From NCBI GenBank assembly GCA_019916065.1, contig CM034238.1, positions 3,560,199 to 3,624,198 of the forward strand: a stretch of 64,000 nucleotides of DNA, read 5' to 3'. This document shows, one piece after another, positions 34,068 to 46,345 of the stretch. The stretch is from Vitellaria paradoxa (taxonomy: Eukaryota > Streptophyta > Magnoliopsida > Ericales > Sapotaceae). Numbering within the stretch: position 1 is the stretch's first letter; each line of letters opens with the position of its first letter. A program made the position numbers and the translations under genes. The notes beneath the pieces are model-generated. The model saw only the letters and a program-made list of their open reading frames with translations, was not told the origin of the DNA and made no database searches.

Positions 34068-35410
34068 GTCTACTTATTGTTCCAACATTTTGATTCTTAT
34101 TGCTAATTTTCTTCCATACAATCATCATTCAGGTTTCAAATGCCATTATTCTACAGATCCACTATGATGCATATGAGTTTTCTGTTATGGATTTGATGGC
34201 TATTAACCAATTTTTGTATTGCTACAATTATGTCATTTATGCTTCTTATGCATACGTGAATGACAATATTACAAAGTAGATGCAGGACAGGAGGAAGGCT
34301 TGAAAGGAATGACTTGAGAAATATTACATCTATTTTTTTTTTCCTTTTCAAGGTGCCAACTATTCTCTTCCCTGAGTGAATCATTGAGATTAAACACTCA
34401 TGTCAAGCCGGTTGCAAAACTAAATGATATGATCAACTAAACTGGAAATAAAAGCTACCTTTATCCATGGAGCTAATAAAAGGACCAGGTAAACGATAGA
34501 AATATGGTCAACAGGTTAATATACACGGCACCGACAAAGATATATGGAATGTGGGTTGATGCGGTAAAGAAAGAAGTTTAGCAATTATTTCCCTGAGGAT
34601 TTGACCCTAAGATAGAGATAAATAACAAAGAGGAATTCATACAACCAACCCCAACTAAATGAATTAATGGCAGTATTGAGTTTACTTAAGGTCTCCTCCA
34701 TGTCTGCTGTTAGTGGGAGGGAGATGGAACCATTGTTATTAGAACTGGACTGACCAGTCAGGATGGTTTAACTGGGAATCGGTGTTAAAGTGGTTGAAAC
34801 AAATAGAGCCCTTAACATAAAAAAGCAGACATATGCGCTTCATAGGGATTGAACACATACATCCAAAATGGCAGAATCAGATTTTACCACTGATCCGCAA
34901 GTGCTTTTTGTGTGCGTTGTTCTAAAACATATAATAAATAAGGGAATAAGCTTGAATAATTAATAAACTATATTTAATTATATAACAATGTTCGAAGTTG
35001 TTGAATCGATAAACAGTAAACGAGCACCTTGATTGGGGGTCGTTATCTGATATGGTTCTAATAACTATGGATTGAACTAAAAGAAACCTTCATTTTAATG
35101 AAAAGAAAAAGAAAAAAAAAATTGAAGCTGTCCTATATTAACATAAAAGTGGGTTAATTGGTTTGGAGTAGTTTAACTTTTGGGATGGTGGGAAACTATT
35201 GGTTAGGTTTTCAGAAATTAGATTTGATGTTAAACTGCTTACTCAGCTATTCATGGAATGCAAATAAACTCTTGCAAGCCTACAGGGAGGTAACAGAAGT
35301 TAGGCACACTCCTTAATTTTTGGTACAAGTGATTTTTAAGTTTCAGGCAAAAGGCATAAACAGAAAACTCTCTTATTTGTTATCAAACGGATCACCTTTG
35401 GAGAATCTAT

Positions 35411-35628
35411 ATTGGTGTTGTAGTCATGAATGGAAGGATAGCTAATACTGTTTTTCTTTGCTTTTAGGATTTAGTTGTACCTTGTGCAATTTCTTTGGCT
35501 GTCCCACTGGCTCTTATATATTGGTGTTGTAGTCATGAATGGAAAGATAGCTAATACTGTTTTTCTTTACTTTCAGGTTTTAGTTGTACCTTGTGCAGTT
35601 TCTTTAGCTGTCCCACTGGCTCTTATGT
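35411..35628 (+). repeat. 109-bp tandem duplication covering the intron 6 end and most of exon 7, copy B
   Basis: The unit starting ATTGGTGTTGTAGTC occurs at 35411 and again at 35520, offset by 109 bases. Each unit holds a splice acceptor and the first 50 or so bases of exon 7. Copies A and C have one unit. Confidence 0.93.
35468..35517 (+). pseudogene. NHD1: Truncated duplicate of NHD1 exon 7, copy B
   Basis: It begins after CTTTTAG and encodes DLVVPCAISLAVPLAL, then runs into duplicated intron with no donor site. Splicing to its acceptor would read intron sequence and soon meet a stop. Confidence 0.85.
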
Positions 35629-35638
35629 CACTCACAAG
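35577..35638 (+). CDS. NHD1: NHD1 copy B exon 7 (second unit)
   Basis: 62 bp with acceptor TTTCAG and donor GTACTA: VLVVPCAVSLAVPLALMSLT. The first residue is Val; A and C have Asp. It competes with the upstream duplicate acceptor 109 bases earlier. Confidence 0.85.
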
Positions 35639-35761
35639 GTACTATTCTTGCACAATCAAAGCAAAAGTTGCAGAATTTGAGTTTTAAAGGTTAAAATTTA
35701 ACTTTGTGGACTCTAAATGAAACGAGCTTTTGATTTTTTTTATTTTTTATTTTTTGTTTAG

Positions 35762-36064
35762 TGAAGTTAACAGGAAAGGACAGGACTCTCCCAATATTTT
35801 AGCATCTGAACAGATGGCCCCTCGAGGACAGCTTGTTTTTTCTGTTGGGATTGGAGCACTGCTGTTTGTCCCTGTGTTCAAAGCTGTAACAGGTTTGCCT
35901 CCTTACATGGGTATGTTGCTTGGACTTGGAGTTCTTTGGATTTTGACAGATGCCATCCATTACGGTGAATCTAAAAGACAACAGTTGAAGGTACCCCAAG
36001 CTTTGTCACGAATTGACATCCAAGCAGTACTTTTCTTCCCTGGGATCCTTCTGTCGGTCAGCAG
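35762..36064 (+). CDS. NHD1: NHD1 copy B exon 8
   Basis: 303 bp, open. It shares with C the derived SRIDIQ and VLFFPGILLSVS, and it has YGESKRQQ where A has YGESERQQ. Confidence 0.91.
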
Positions 36065-36661
36065 GTATACAACATTGAATGGTTAAAATTGTGAACTGTT
36101 ATAATAGTGTAGGTTTCATCCTACTCAAGAATCTATAAATGATTTTATATCCCTTTACTTTAGCACTCTAGGAGGTCAAGGCTAGTATTGTTAGAGATTA
36201 AAGGAAGAAAGTGTTGCTTTTTTATCATCCAAGTTGATGGATTCCTGGCTCTGATGTCCTCTCGTTACCATTTCAGAAGATGTATATTCTATTTACTAAT
36301 TTCAAAAGTGCTTTAATTGGCAGCATTTTGTGTTGTATTGACACATTTGTTTCAATAGATAAACTTGGGAATAACGTAGAAAAGTGTATTTAACTCCAAA
36401 ACTTAATGAAAGAGGGATGTTCAAGTGAAAAACGGCACCCCCACCTTGGCCAAAGGTTTTGGGCTCAAGTAACCTCAACTCCATTCCCTTGTGAAAGTAT
36501 ATTTGATGTTTTTCTTACTTGCCAAAAAAAGCTCTGAAACTTAAATGTACCACGATGGTATATCTATTGGTTTAGGTATGTGGTTGGACCATTGAATGAC
36601 TAGCTAATTTGATTAATAGCCCAAAATCTAAGGAACAGAAATATTATCTTAAGAGAGGAAG

Positions 36662-36853
36662 GCCCCTTGGGATTAGTCGAAGTGGCTCGGGGGTATAATC
36701 CCCCCAAAGACCATACTGGTTCGATTCCTAACTCAAGCGGAATTAGCGTGAGAAGTAACGTACATCTCTTTGATTTATCCATCGGCTATGTGGTTTTTTG
36801 AGAACTGCTATCAACCAGTGTGGATTCCAGGTTACCCAAAAAAAAAAAAAAAA
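36662..36853 (+). mobile_element. tRNA-derived SINE in intron 8 of copy B
   Basis: 192 bp with target duplication ATCTTAAGAGAGGAAG (36646-36661, 36854-36869). Box B is the perfect GGTTCGATTCC and box A-like is TTAGTCGAAGTGG. This copy keeps box B better than the copy A relative. A poly(A) tail is present. Confidence 0.9.
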
Positions 36854-37153
36854 ATCTTAAGAGAGGAAGCTTTGATTTTTGTCTGTGTACCTCTATTATT
36901 TACATACTTAAAATTGCCTTAGAAGAAATCTATAGTTGATTATGTTGTCATTATTATTCTGGGAACCCTCTTGAATTATTCCTTTTCTTTTCATTACCCC
37001 CAGCCTCAACCTCCATGCCTATCAATCGTGTGTTCCGTTGATTAAGCATGTATAGTGAAATTTTGCTTGTGCCACCAATGCTCAGTAGTCGATACTGACT
37101 ATGTCAAATTATACTTCATCTCTAACAAATGATTTCTAAATTTTGTTCTATAG

Positions 37154-37448
37154 CCTGGACGCAGCAGGGATTCTTCGGAAATTGGGAAATTACCTCAATG
37201 CCCATATTCCTAATGTCGAATTGATTGCAAGCGCAATAGGGGTTGTGTCAGCAGTTACAGACAATGTTCCATTGGTTGCAGCAGCCATGGGAATGTATGA
37301 TCTCAATTCCTTACCCCAAGATTCCAACTTCTGGCAGCTGGTTGCATATTGTGCCGGTACAGGTGGATCCATCTTAATTATTGGTTCTCCAGCTGGAGTT
37401 GCATTTATGGGAATGGAAAAGGTGGATTTCTTTTGGTATTTGAGGAAG
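37154..37448 (+). CDS. NHD1: NHD1 copy B exon 9
   Basis: 295 bp, open but with many replacements at positions constant elsewhere: LDAAGILRKLGNYLNAHIPN, VSAVTDNVPLVAAAMG, DLNSLPQDSNFW, GGSILIIGSPAG. The DNVP motif is kept. The Ile to Thr and Ala to Pro changes lie inside membrane segments. Confidence 0.91.
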
Positions 37449-37553
37449 GTATATGCAGCTGTATAATTGTATTATTTTCTTTTTCAAGTTTTTTATTTTT
37501 ATTTTTTATCGGTCTTATATTAATAAGACTAAGAGGAAGTTATTTTTGTGCAG

Positions 37554-37673
37554 GTAAGTGGCTTTGTTTTTGCTGGTTATGCAGCTGGTATTGCTGCATA
37601 TTTAGCCATTCACAATCTCCATATTTCTCTCCCGATAACTGTAGCTCCGGTCCCTTTCCTTTCTGGCTCATGA
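37554..37673 (+). CDS. NHD1: NHD1 copy B exon 10 (terminal)
   Basis: 39 residues and TGA: VSGFVFAGYAAGIAAYLAIH, then NLHISLPITVAPVPFLSGS. Confidence 0.9.
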   Translation, partial: VSGFVFAGYAAGIAAYLAIHNLHISLPITVAPVPFLSGS

Positions 37674-37884
37674 GCTAATATAATAATATGCTCAGCTTTT
37701 AGTCACTTTCTGTGACTGGCAAGGCAATGCATCTCGTTTGGAATGGCCTGTTCAACTTCAATTCACTAATCGCGGTGAAAATTTGTCGATTGAAGGCATA
37801 TTGAGTGAAATAGCAAGTTTGGTTTAGAAGATCATTTTGAGGAAATACCCAGAGAACATTGAATACGGAATCTTAAAACAGTTA

Positions 37885-38219
37885 GGTGGCATTTGGTTTA
37901 TTTTTCTATTTTTTATTTTCTATTTTCATTTTGTGTTAAAAATCTCAAAACGAATAAACAAAAAATGTTCTATTTTCCTTGTTTTGAGATTTTTTTTGTT
38001 TTTTAATTAAAAACTCTCAAAACAACTTTTTATTATTTTTTATTAAATGTATAAACTCATTTTCAGTTTTCGAAAACAAAATTTGAAAACACAAGTGATC
38101 AAATGAATTTTTAACTGTTTTCCTTATTTTCAAAAGTACAAAATGAAATATGAGCTCAAAGTAGAAAATAGAAAATAAAAATAGAAAATAAAAAATAAAA
38201 AAATAAATCAAATGAATCC
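37885..38219. mobile_element. Tourist-like MITE in the 3' UTR of copy B
   Basis: 335 bp with long inverted repeats; the ends are GGTGGCATTTGGTTTATTT and GGATTCATTTGATTTATTT (the latter on the minus strand). It is flanked by TTA (37882-37884, 38220-38222). Copy A has the unfilled site CCGTTATTGTTGC at about 14404, so the insertion is specific to B. The inverted arms could fold into a hairpin in the mRNA. Confidence 0.93.
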
Positions 38220-38389
38220 TTATTGTTGCATAAGGTTGAGTTAGTTTGGGAACATAGGCCGCGCTTGTGCTGTTGGTCTGATTTTTGGGCGGCCAAAGTT
38301 TCGGTTTATTTGATGTCACAACTTCGGTGTTTTACATTATTTTAGGACTTGCTGCACTCTGTAGGATGTGTAATTTTTTTACGGAGTTT

Positions 38390-38395
38390 AATAAA
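38390..38395 (+). terminator. Probable poly(A) signal of NHD1 copy B
   Basis: AATAAA in the conserved 3' end, aligned with 14576 of copy A. The MITE moved it farther from the stop codon. Confidence 0.5.
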
Positions 38396-38546
38396 ATTCT
38401 TGTTTTACTAGGACTTTTCTTAGCAACGCCTGCTGAATGTCAGTTTGCCAAATCCTGGGGACGAGGCATTAGAAGACGCTTCTTTGGGTAGCCTTTATCT
38501 ATTTTATGGGGTCCACGCAGCGGGGAGGCTGCAACAAATTCTCTTA

Positions 38547-39770
38547 TGCCCGTTTGGTGAAATTGTCAATTTTTAATTTTTGTATTTAGTTTTTATATTT
38601 AGTTTTTAATTAATTAATTATTTATTTATTTTTAGTTTTTATTTTTATAGTGGAAAAAATGTAAAAACAAAAACTTGAAAATACGTTTGGTAATGATAGT
38701 TGTTAATTGGTGATTATAGTTGTTAATTCATTAATTTTAATAAATTTAATTATTTTAATTATATTAATTATTAAAAGTAATTTAATCTAATAAAAGTAAA
38801 ATATATTAAACATAATTGATTATAATTATTTTTTATAAACATTTCAATAAAATGTATTTCATGCTAATTAAATTAATTAGTTTAATTAATATAAATTAAT
38901 TTGATTCAACTAATTAATTTGATTAATTAAATTTAATTATTTTAATTATATAATTTTTTAAAACAATTTAATTCAATAAAAATAACACATATTCAATAAA
39001 ATTTAATTATATTATTTATTAAAAAGTAATTTATATAAAATTATTTTTATATTACTTTAGTTAATTAAATTTAATTAATTAAATTTAATTAAAATAATTA
39101 ATTTAATTTAAATTAATTAAATGTACTTATTTTAATTATATTTTTTATTAAAAATAATTTAATTCAAGAAAAATGAAATATATTAAATATAATTTATTAT
39201 ATTTCTTAAACATAATTTAATAAAATATTTTATGTTAATTTAACTAGTTAAATTGAATTATAATTAATATAATTTAGTTAATTAATATGTTTAATGTATA
39301 ATTTAATATATTAAATTAATTATTGATGAAATTAATTATTAATTAAATTAAATTTAATATATTTTTAAATAAATAAAAATAATAAAATATTAATTTAAAT
39401 ATTAATATATTTTATATATTAATTAAATATTTTTATATTAAATAAAAATATATTTAGTGATGACCGGATATGGACGGTGGTAGTGGCGACAGTGAGAGGC
39501 AGTGGTCAGATATTGGTGGCTACTAGTGGATAGTGGTGGTTGACGGTATTGTAATTGATAGTGGTTGGGTAAGAAAATAAAAACTAAAAAGGAAAACTTG
39601 AGAAAACACATTTTTTATATTTTCATAATTTTTGAAAAATTTTAAAACAGTTTTCATTTTTTTGAAAACTGGAAACAAAATTACCAAACGAGTTTTTATA
39701 TTTAGTTTTCAAAAAAAAAAATATAAACGAAAATAAAAACCTGAAAACAAAATAATTGCCAAACTGGTCT
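38547..39770. mobile_element. AT-rich terminal-inverted-repeat element downstream of copy B
   Basis: The older counterpart of 14732-15889 at the same site. The left end is GCCCGTTTGGTGAAATTGTC and the right end (minus strand) CCAGTTTGGCAATTATTTT. Its flanks have diverged, and TAA is clear only on the right. Internal A/T sequence has drifted by many small indels. Confidence 0.75.
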
Positions 39771-40254
39771 TAAAATATCAGTATAAAGACGTTGATATTG
39801 ATCTATTTTTGACTCCGCAAATGTCCCCAACCTTACCTAAAAAGTCATTATTTATGCTACAACAGAGTTTCCAGTTTCTCTTGACCTAATTACTTCATTT
39901 GTTATTTCGTTTTTCCAAGGCATTGGTCATATGATACAGATTTGGACAACAATATCAACTGTAGTACTCTTTTTCCTCTAAATCATAAATGAGCCCAATA
40001 TATTCCTAATATTTGTTATCTAGTTTCGAAACCAACAAAAATGGAGATTGCTTAGGGCACTAGAGGAATTGGAGGAAAGGGATTTTCTAAATCCCAAAGG
40101 AACTTCTAGACTTCTTCCAAATGTGCTATGTCAGCAAAGGTCCCCTTGGCCCAAGACTTCTTTGTATGCTCGGCTACATAAAAATGCAAAAAAAGTTAAA
40201 TTTAATTTGTATTTAAAGTACAAAACAGGTTGATAAATGGAAATCTAGAGTCTG

Positions 40255-40752
40255 TCAACCTGGGCCCAAGGATGCTGAAGGAACTGAAGGAACGGGATCT
40301 TTATCTAGATCATGCTTCCAGTGTACACTGACAATACAAGTGTCATCCTTCGATTTTATATTATCGGAAAGCATGTGTACCAAAACTTTTTCTGGTTGGG
40401 ATTTCAAGTACCATTTATCCTTGTTTTTTTCTAACTTTTTGAATATTATAACAATAAAGGAGATCCCATTCTGTGATAGGAAATCCATATCGTTGGTTGA
40501 TTTCATTCACCCTATTCACTATTTTATAGAAGTTGTGAGTGACACACCTAGGGGAAAGTTAAGTCTGTTCATGATAAATCGGAGGAAGTGGTTCAAGGGA
40601 CATGTAAGGCCTCTCTCAGTAATGGTCGCTATTGGAAATTCTCCAGGTTCACGATCTCCTTTACAAGAGAGCCTAATACCTACATTTGGGGGGAATGTTA
40701 TATGTTTGCTTGAAGGCTCTAACTTTCTCTTCAGACCTAAGCTCGTCAGCAA
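40255..40752 (-). pseudogene. Relic of a Gypsy-associated gene downstream of copy B
   Basis: Counterpart of the relic at 16364-17144, without the MITE. It reads NVGIRLSCKGDREPGEFPIA, then GLTCPLNHFLRFIMNRL and PLGVSLTTSIK in one frame. The ATG seen in the other copy is ATA here. Separate frames for the downstream part cover 40255-40506. Confidence 0.45.
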
Positions 40753-42980
40753 GTCTACCTATGGTCTTGAATAAAGAAAAAGAATGAGGAGAAGCAGATT
40801 GTATTGTTTAATACTCACCAAGAGGAAAACCCTAAGTCGAGGTGTAATACATCAATGGAAAAGAGAAATCGCAGGAAAGATAAAAAGAAAGTCAAATATC
40901 AGAAAGAGATGAGTATAGCAAATAGTATATATATATATCTATGTGTGTATATGTATATGTATTTGAATTTAGAAGCCAAAAAGTCAAATAAGCGGCAAAA
41001 ATAATATTTATTACTGCCTCCATTTTCAAACTGACATTTATGTGAAAAGTGAGTGTAGCAGCTTTGGGCTTTCGTGCAGACGGCATAACACGCTAACAAG
41101 GCGAAGGGACGCATTGCGCGTTATAAATGAGGCAGCGATACAACCAATCATGGTAAAACACGTTAAAAGTAAAGTAATAACGAGATATACGAAAGGTTTT
41201 TTTTCAGATGGGACTTATATTTTTATTAATTTTTATTGTGCTCGGGTAATTAACTTCCCTGACCAAAGTGGGAGAATAATATCGATACAAAACAAATAAG
41301 GAATACGTGGCGTTCTTCTGAGCACAATAAGACGAGACACGTGGCATTGTTTCGAGCATATTAGAAATGTGCTCGGCATTGGTTTTAATAATCATAAAAT
41401 TATTGCAATTGGGCCCCACCACTTAATGATATAATTCTAATTATAAATGCAAAATGATAATAAACTAACTGAATTTATTACATTCTAGTTAGCTCAGCTA
41501 GTTCGTATTTTTACGTGTGGCAGACAGATGTGACATTTAAACATTCTTCAAGGTTGTATCCTGTCTATTCAAACGCTCACTTCGCTCATGCATATTTAAT
41601 GCAAAGTAGAAAACATTAAATGTGGAATGAAAAGCATTAAAGGGAAAGTCAAACGCTGGGTACTTTATGATATACATATGAGGCATAACATCATTACAAT
41701 TTAATTATTTATATATTAATTTATTTGTACTATCTTACTATAAATACAAGACTTAGCCTTAAAACCAAAGTAAACTCACTATTGTCAACCAATTACATTA
41801 CTTTTTCCTTTATAATTTGCTCTAGCTACTTTTTGACTTTACCATCGAAAGGTTTTTTGGTTGGAGACTCACTCCGGCTATAACCTTTGATTTCTTGTAC
41901 TCTGCAGGCTTGAGCTAGGCTTTTCTGGTTGATGTGGCGATGTATCTTTTATTGCCGAACAACTCCAATTGTGCTTCTTTCATGGAAACCAACCAAATTT
42001 TTTTGGACCTGCTTGAGCTCCATTTAAAAAAATGTTCACTTGAGTTCCAATCGGGAATCAAACAGGTAAAAATTTAACTTACATTGATTTGTGAGTAGTT
42101 TATAATTCAACATGAGTTGAAACTAAAAAAAAAAGATTAACTTAAAAATTTATGAATAGGTTTCATAAAATAATATATATTATAATATTTTTATATTTTT
42201 AATAATATTCTTTTATAATATTTTAGAATAAAAATAATATTATTTTTAGTTAATCGAATTATTCACAAATCGATTTTTTATCGCGCCGAACTCGAACCTG
42301 TATAAAAGTTTAAATATGACTTGAGTCTAGTTCGAATAAATTAAAATTTGGCTTGTTTTTATCCGTGCTTCCACACGTAACTATGAAAAATACCAAACTT
42401 TATGTAACATTATATAATAAAGTTTTTGAATACTTATTATCAAAATATTGGCATCTTATTTCTTAAAATGATGGAGCAACTATTTTAAAAGATTTTAAAT
42501 ATATATATATATATTTGATGTTTTTTGATCCACCATAATATTTCACCATGATATTAAACTGTTAAAATTCACAATGAAATCTTTATTTAAACCAATAAAG
42601 TTAAATTAAAACAATTATACTTAAATAATTAATACAAAATCTTTTAATTTTAAATTTATAAATATAAACACAACATTGATTTATATTTAGATTCCGTTGG
42701 GTTTGCTGTAATTCTCTGAAAATTTCTGAAGACCTCTGAAAATTTCTAAAAGTTATTTACTTTTTATCTCACTGCACGAATTACGAACTCACAGCTTATC
42801 TCACTTTATCTCATTTTATCTCTTTTTTTATCACTCCAAACACACCCTGAAACAATTTTTTTAAATAAACATAGCTAAATTTTTTAATTCAAACTCATAA
42901 ATACAAATGTAACGTAAACTAAGTATCATAAACTAGTACCTAAGTTATAACATGGAATGTTTATGAAAAATGCTAATATA
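40753..42980. other. AT-rich spacer between copies B and C, no gene seen
   Basis: Matches 17145-19510 of the first spacer with small gaps and lacks the 145-bp MITE. An AT/GT microsatellite lies at about 40926-40962. Short open frames here are not kept between the copies. Confidence 0.7.
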
Positions 42981-42985
42981 TAAGA

Positions 42986-43587
42986 TGATGAATCAGTATC
43001 TTCATATTCTCCCAAAGATCCGATCTAAGTTCAGAAGTTGTTTGGAATACTGATGTGGTGCCTGCCAAAAAGTCTCCGATACTTACGTTAGTAAGAGAAT
43101 TCAATGATTTAGTTTGGCAGAGTTTTAGTAGGGTAAGAATCTCGTGTTACGGCGAAGTCTCTGTTTTTAATATGAAAAGTGTTCACGTGGATTAACAAGC
43201 ATGCAGTTACGAGTAATAGCACGTAACGTGTTGTCTCTTTCTTTAATTAGATAATGCCACATTTACCTGTAAATCCTCAAGAATCCCAAGGTTGGTTCTT
43301 CAACCTATTAACTGACGTGCCTCAACGTGTTTCCCATTGATATGGTTGATATCAGTGCCTTTGTAGGCATATCTATAAGGACTGTTAAACGAGGGCGAAA
43401 TACGTGACCTGTTACGTAAGTCGCTTTGAAGGCACCGATCGAGAATATCATTCACTCGGGTCCCCATCTGGGTAGCAAGGACCGATCGAGATAAATACGC
43501 TTGGGCTCCGATCGGGAGGGTAGACCAGTTCGATAAAAACTTCACTCGAACGACCCGACCAGTCGGGCATGGGTTCTCTCTATATTA
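42986..43587 (-). repeat. LTR of the Gypsy element (3' LTR by pol orientation)
   Basis: About 602 bp, from TGATGAATCAG to TATATTA; the expected CA end has decayed to TA. It aligns throughout with 46346-46963 with many substitutions and small indels. Confidence 0.85.
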
Positions 43588-44024
43588 GATGCCCTCAATT
43601 TCCCTAGTCTCCTGAGCGAGATTAGGAGAATCTACTGGTTTTTAGGGTTTGTGCTCCACGTGCATATTTAAGGTGCCGCAGGCGATGCAACATTGACGCG
43701 GCATTAATGAGACGTCTTTTTTATCTCCCCTGCTATTCGTCAGAATTATGTATACATCAAAAATATTAAAACTCGTGGTTCAATCTCAGCCGTCCACTTA
43801 ATTAAATCTAAACCTTTGAATTCGAAGTGGGAGTAAGCGTTTTTATACCCCTTTATTCGAAACATTTCAGCTTTCACTTACAAGTCTTCGATTTGGTGCA
43901 TTCGTCTCTTCTGCGTTCAAGCTCTCAACAAGCCATCCTTATCTTTTTCATTGGTGAGTTGTGATTCTTTTTCCATTTTTCTTTTCAGTTTAGTTTTTCG
44001 TTCTACTCGTTTAAGCGCTTTTTT

Positions 44025-44910
44025 GTGCGTCCCGGTATCTGGTTTTATCGTAAAAATCGTAAGATCCCTTGCTTAAAGGGTTTCGTAGGGGATCATAGGC
44101 TGGTTAGGACTATTTTTGGTGTTTTAATCTTCGATTCTTATATCTTGAGGTTACAAGAACTAGACAATAGAAGAACTACTAGTAATCCCGAGTTAGTGAC
44201 TATGTTTGACTTAGACAAGACCCACTTCGGCGATTTGGTTATGGTTAGGAGGACTGTGTCCGCATCCTACTCCACAGTTGGAAGTGAGGCCAAGGTCAAA
44301 ATCTTGGGCCAATAGTAGATGCATTCGAGGCAAACGTCAGGGAGTCGGGCCCTCGTGGTGGGGCACAACCCCAATTCTACGCCGAGGACATCAGGTCCTC
44401 GATGGATGCGATTAAGATTCAGAAGCTTTGGTTTGACTTCCAATTCCTTAGGACCCTTTCCTTTAGGGTCCCTAAAGAAGTAGACAGGGCCTGCTGACCT
44501 AGGGATAAAGGGTGACCGTATACAAAAGAGTCATCATCGGCGGTCTCAGATTCCCTTTCATAAAGCTCGTTCAGGAGGTACTAAATAGGCTTGATTTGGC
44601 ACCAACTCAGATTCTCCCGAATGGGTGGAGAATCCTAATCAGTTGTGTTGTCCTCTAGAGGGCGGCTATAGGACACGAGCTCACGACCGGGGAGTTCTTG
44701 AACTATTATAAAGTCACGGAGCCTAGAAAAGACTGGTGGTTCTTCTCAGGAAAAGAGAAGGCCTTTAATTTGGTGACCCGCCTGCCAACTTCTAACAAGG
44801 TTTGGAAGAATAGGTTCTTTTTCATATATGGTACTAGATGGGAGCTCCAAGGTGGGAAGTCGCCGATCCATCGACGGTTAGGGTCCCAAGGCGATCAGGC
44901 ACTTCGATGA
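44025..44910 (+). pseudogene. Antisense gene remnant in the Gypsy element (Transposase_28-like)
   Basis: Encoded opposite to pol. Readable blocks include GGLRFPF..LVQEVLNRLDLA, PTQILPNGWRILISCVVL, then after a stop HELTTGEFLNYYKVTEPRKD and WWFFSGKEKAFNLVTRLPTS, NKVWKNRFFF. These resemble the plant 'putative gypsy type transposon' proteins (PF04195). Stops at about 44313 and 44656 and at least one frame change make it non-functional. The upstream region 43850-44024, with TTTATACCCC and a CATTGGTGAG donor-like site, may be its old promoter and leader. Confidence 0.6.
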
Positions 44911-44981
44911 AGAAAGGTACGAACGTGACTACAGTTAATTTTTTTTTTGTTGGCTTATTGACCCTTTCTTATAAATTATTG

Positions 44982-45978
44982 TTATCTTGATAAATAGCCT
45001 GAACCCAGCCCAAACTGTCCAAGGACCATTTCATTAAATCTTCCAGATATTTCTGGTTTGTGTAAAACATTTTTCAGCGATTGGTCAGTCAGTACCACAA
45101 TAATGTGTGCTTGAAAATATGCTTTGAGTCGCCAAGCTACCGTAACGAGAGCAAGGGCCACCAGCTCCATTTTGAGGTAGCGCTCTTCGGCCCCCCGTAA
45201 GGCCTTGTTCGTATAATAAACTGGCTTTTACACCTTGTCTTCTTCCCGAACAAGAGCTGAGCTGACTACTATCAATGACACTAATAGGTATAGGTATAGC
45301 TGTTCTCTTGGAATGGTTCGACTTAGTAGTGGGATAGGTCCCAGATAATCTTTTAGCCGTTAAAAGGCCGTATTGCACTCATCTATTCATTTGAACGCTC
45401 TCCTCAAGACTTTGAAGAATGGATAACATTTGTCAGTCGACCAAGAAATAAATCTGTTCAAACAACTACTCTTCCAATTAACTTCTGGACTTCCTTAATT
45501 GTCTTTGGTGGTTGCATCTCTATGATTACCCTAATCTTCTCAGGATTGGCTTCAATTCCCCTACTAGACACCATGAAACCCAATAACTTGCTCGAAACAA
45601 CTCCAAAAGCGCATTTCGCCGGGTTCAACTTCATTCGATATGTGAGCTTTCTTTCTGTTAACAAGTATGTCGTCTACGTATACTTCTACGTTCCTCCCGA
45701 TTTGATCTTTAAACATCCTATTCATTAGATTTTGATAGGTAGCTCCAGTGTTCCTCAGGCCAAACGATATAACTTTATAACAATAAAGACCCCGATCTGT
45801 GATGAATGCAGTGTTCCTGATCATGCTCGGCCATCTTTATTTGATTGTACCCCAAAAATGCATCCATAAATGATGAAAGCTTATGGTTAGCCGTGGAGTC
45901 TACTGACAAATCGATCATAGACAGAGGGAAACTATCTTTCAGGCACGCTCTGTTTAAATCTGTAAAATCTACGCACAT
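44982..45978 (-). pseudogene. Gypsy reverse transcriptase and RNase H fragments
   Basis: Read from 45978 leftwards on the minus strand in several frames. RT blocks are VDFTDLNRACLKDSFPLSMI, SFMDAFLGYNQIKMAEHDQE, ITDRGLYCYKVISFGLRNTG and the catalytic YVDD inside VEVYVDDILV. The connection region reads MKLNPAKCAFGV, GFMVSSRGIEANPEKI and PPKTIKEVQKLIGR. RNase H is represented by LALVTVAWRLKAYFQAHIIV and VLTDQSLKNVLHKPE. At least three frameshifts separate these blocks. The sequence texture is Ty3/Gypsy, not Copia. Confidence 0.88.
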
Positions 45979-46345
45979 TCACCATTTGCCATTAGACTTC
46001 TTCACCACATTCGACAGCTATATTGGGTAATGCACTTCTCAGATGAATTTGGCCTTCAGGAGTTCGTCTACCTCTTATTCTATCACCTTGGCCCATTTTT
46101 GTCTACACACCATAGGCCTTTCTGGTAGATATTGTCTGTTTTGTGCACTCTCCTGTAGGTACTCTCACGCACAGTTTTAAAACGTGTCGTGTAAGGAAGT
46201 GAGGTAGAGGTGCTTATAAGCTACGTTAGTCTTCGACTCATTTCCGATATGGGACAGTTGTGGTATTATCAGAGCTCCAGTCAAGGATTGAGGGACTGAA
46301 AATGACAGGCTCGTGACCTTTTTGATTCCCACAGATGGTGCCAAC

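Larger units (their letters stand above)
21337..37673 (+). pseudogene. NHD1: NHD1 copy B, all ten exons present, exon 1 broken
   Basis: Exons: 21337-21595, 22524-22712, 22845-22973, 26572-26748, 31313-31419, 33947-34067, 35577-35638, 35762-36064, 37154-37448, 37554-37673. Exons 2-10 are open and correctly phased. Exon 1 has three lesions: ATC where copy C has ATG (21337), an in-frame TAG (21544-21546), and a 2-bp deletion near 21583 that shifts the frame into exon 2. A normal plastid-targeted protein therefore cannot be made. Missense changes at conserved positions (VTDNVPL for VIDNVPL, GSPAG for GSAAG, VLVVP for DLVVP) fit relaxed selection. Intron 4 holds a gag-only LTR element and the 3' UTR holds a MITE. 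A shorter protein from an ATG before exon 2 (22500) remains possible. Confidence 0.9.

Noticed and set aside
40892..41114. Overlapping open frames around an AT/GT repeat
   Set aside because: They are low-complexity and not kept in the matching spacer of copy A.
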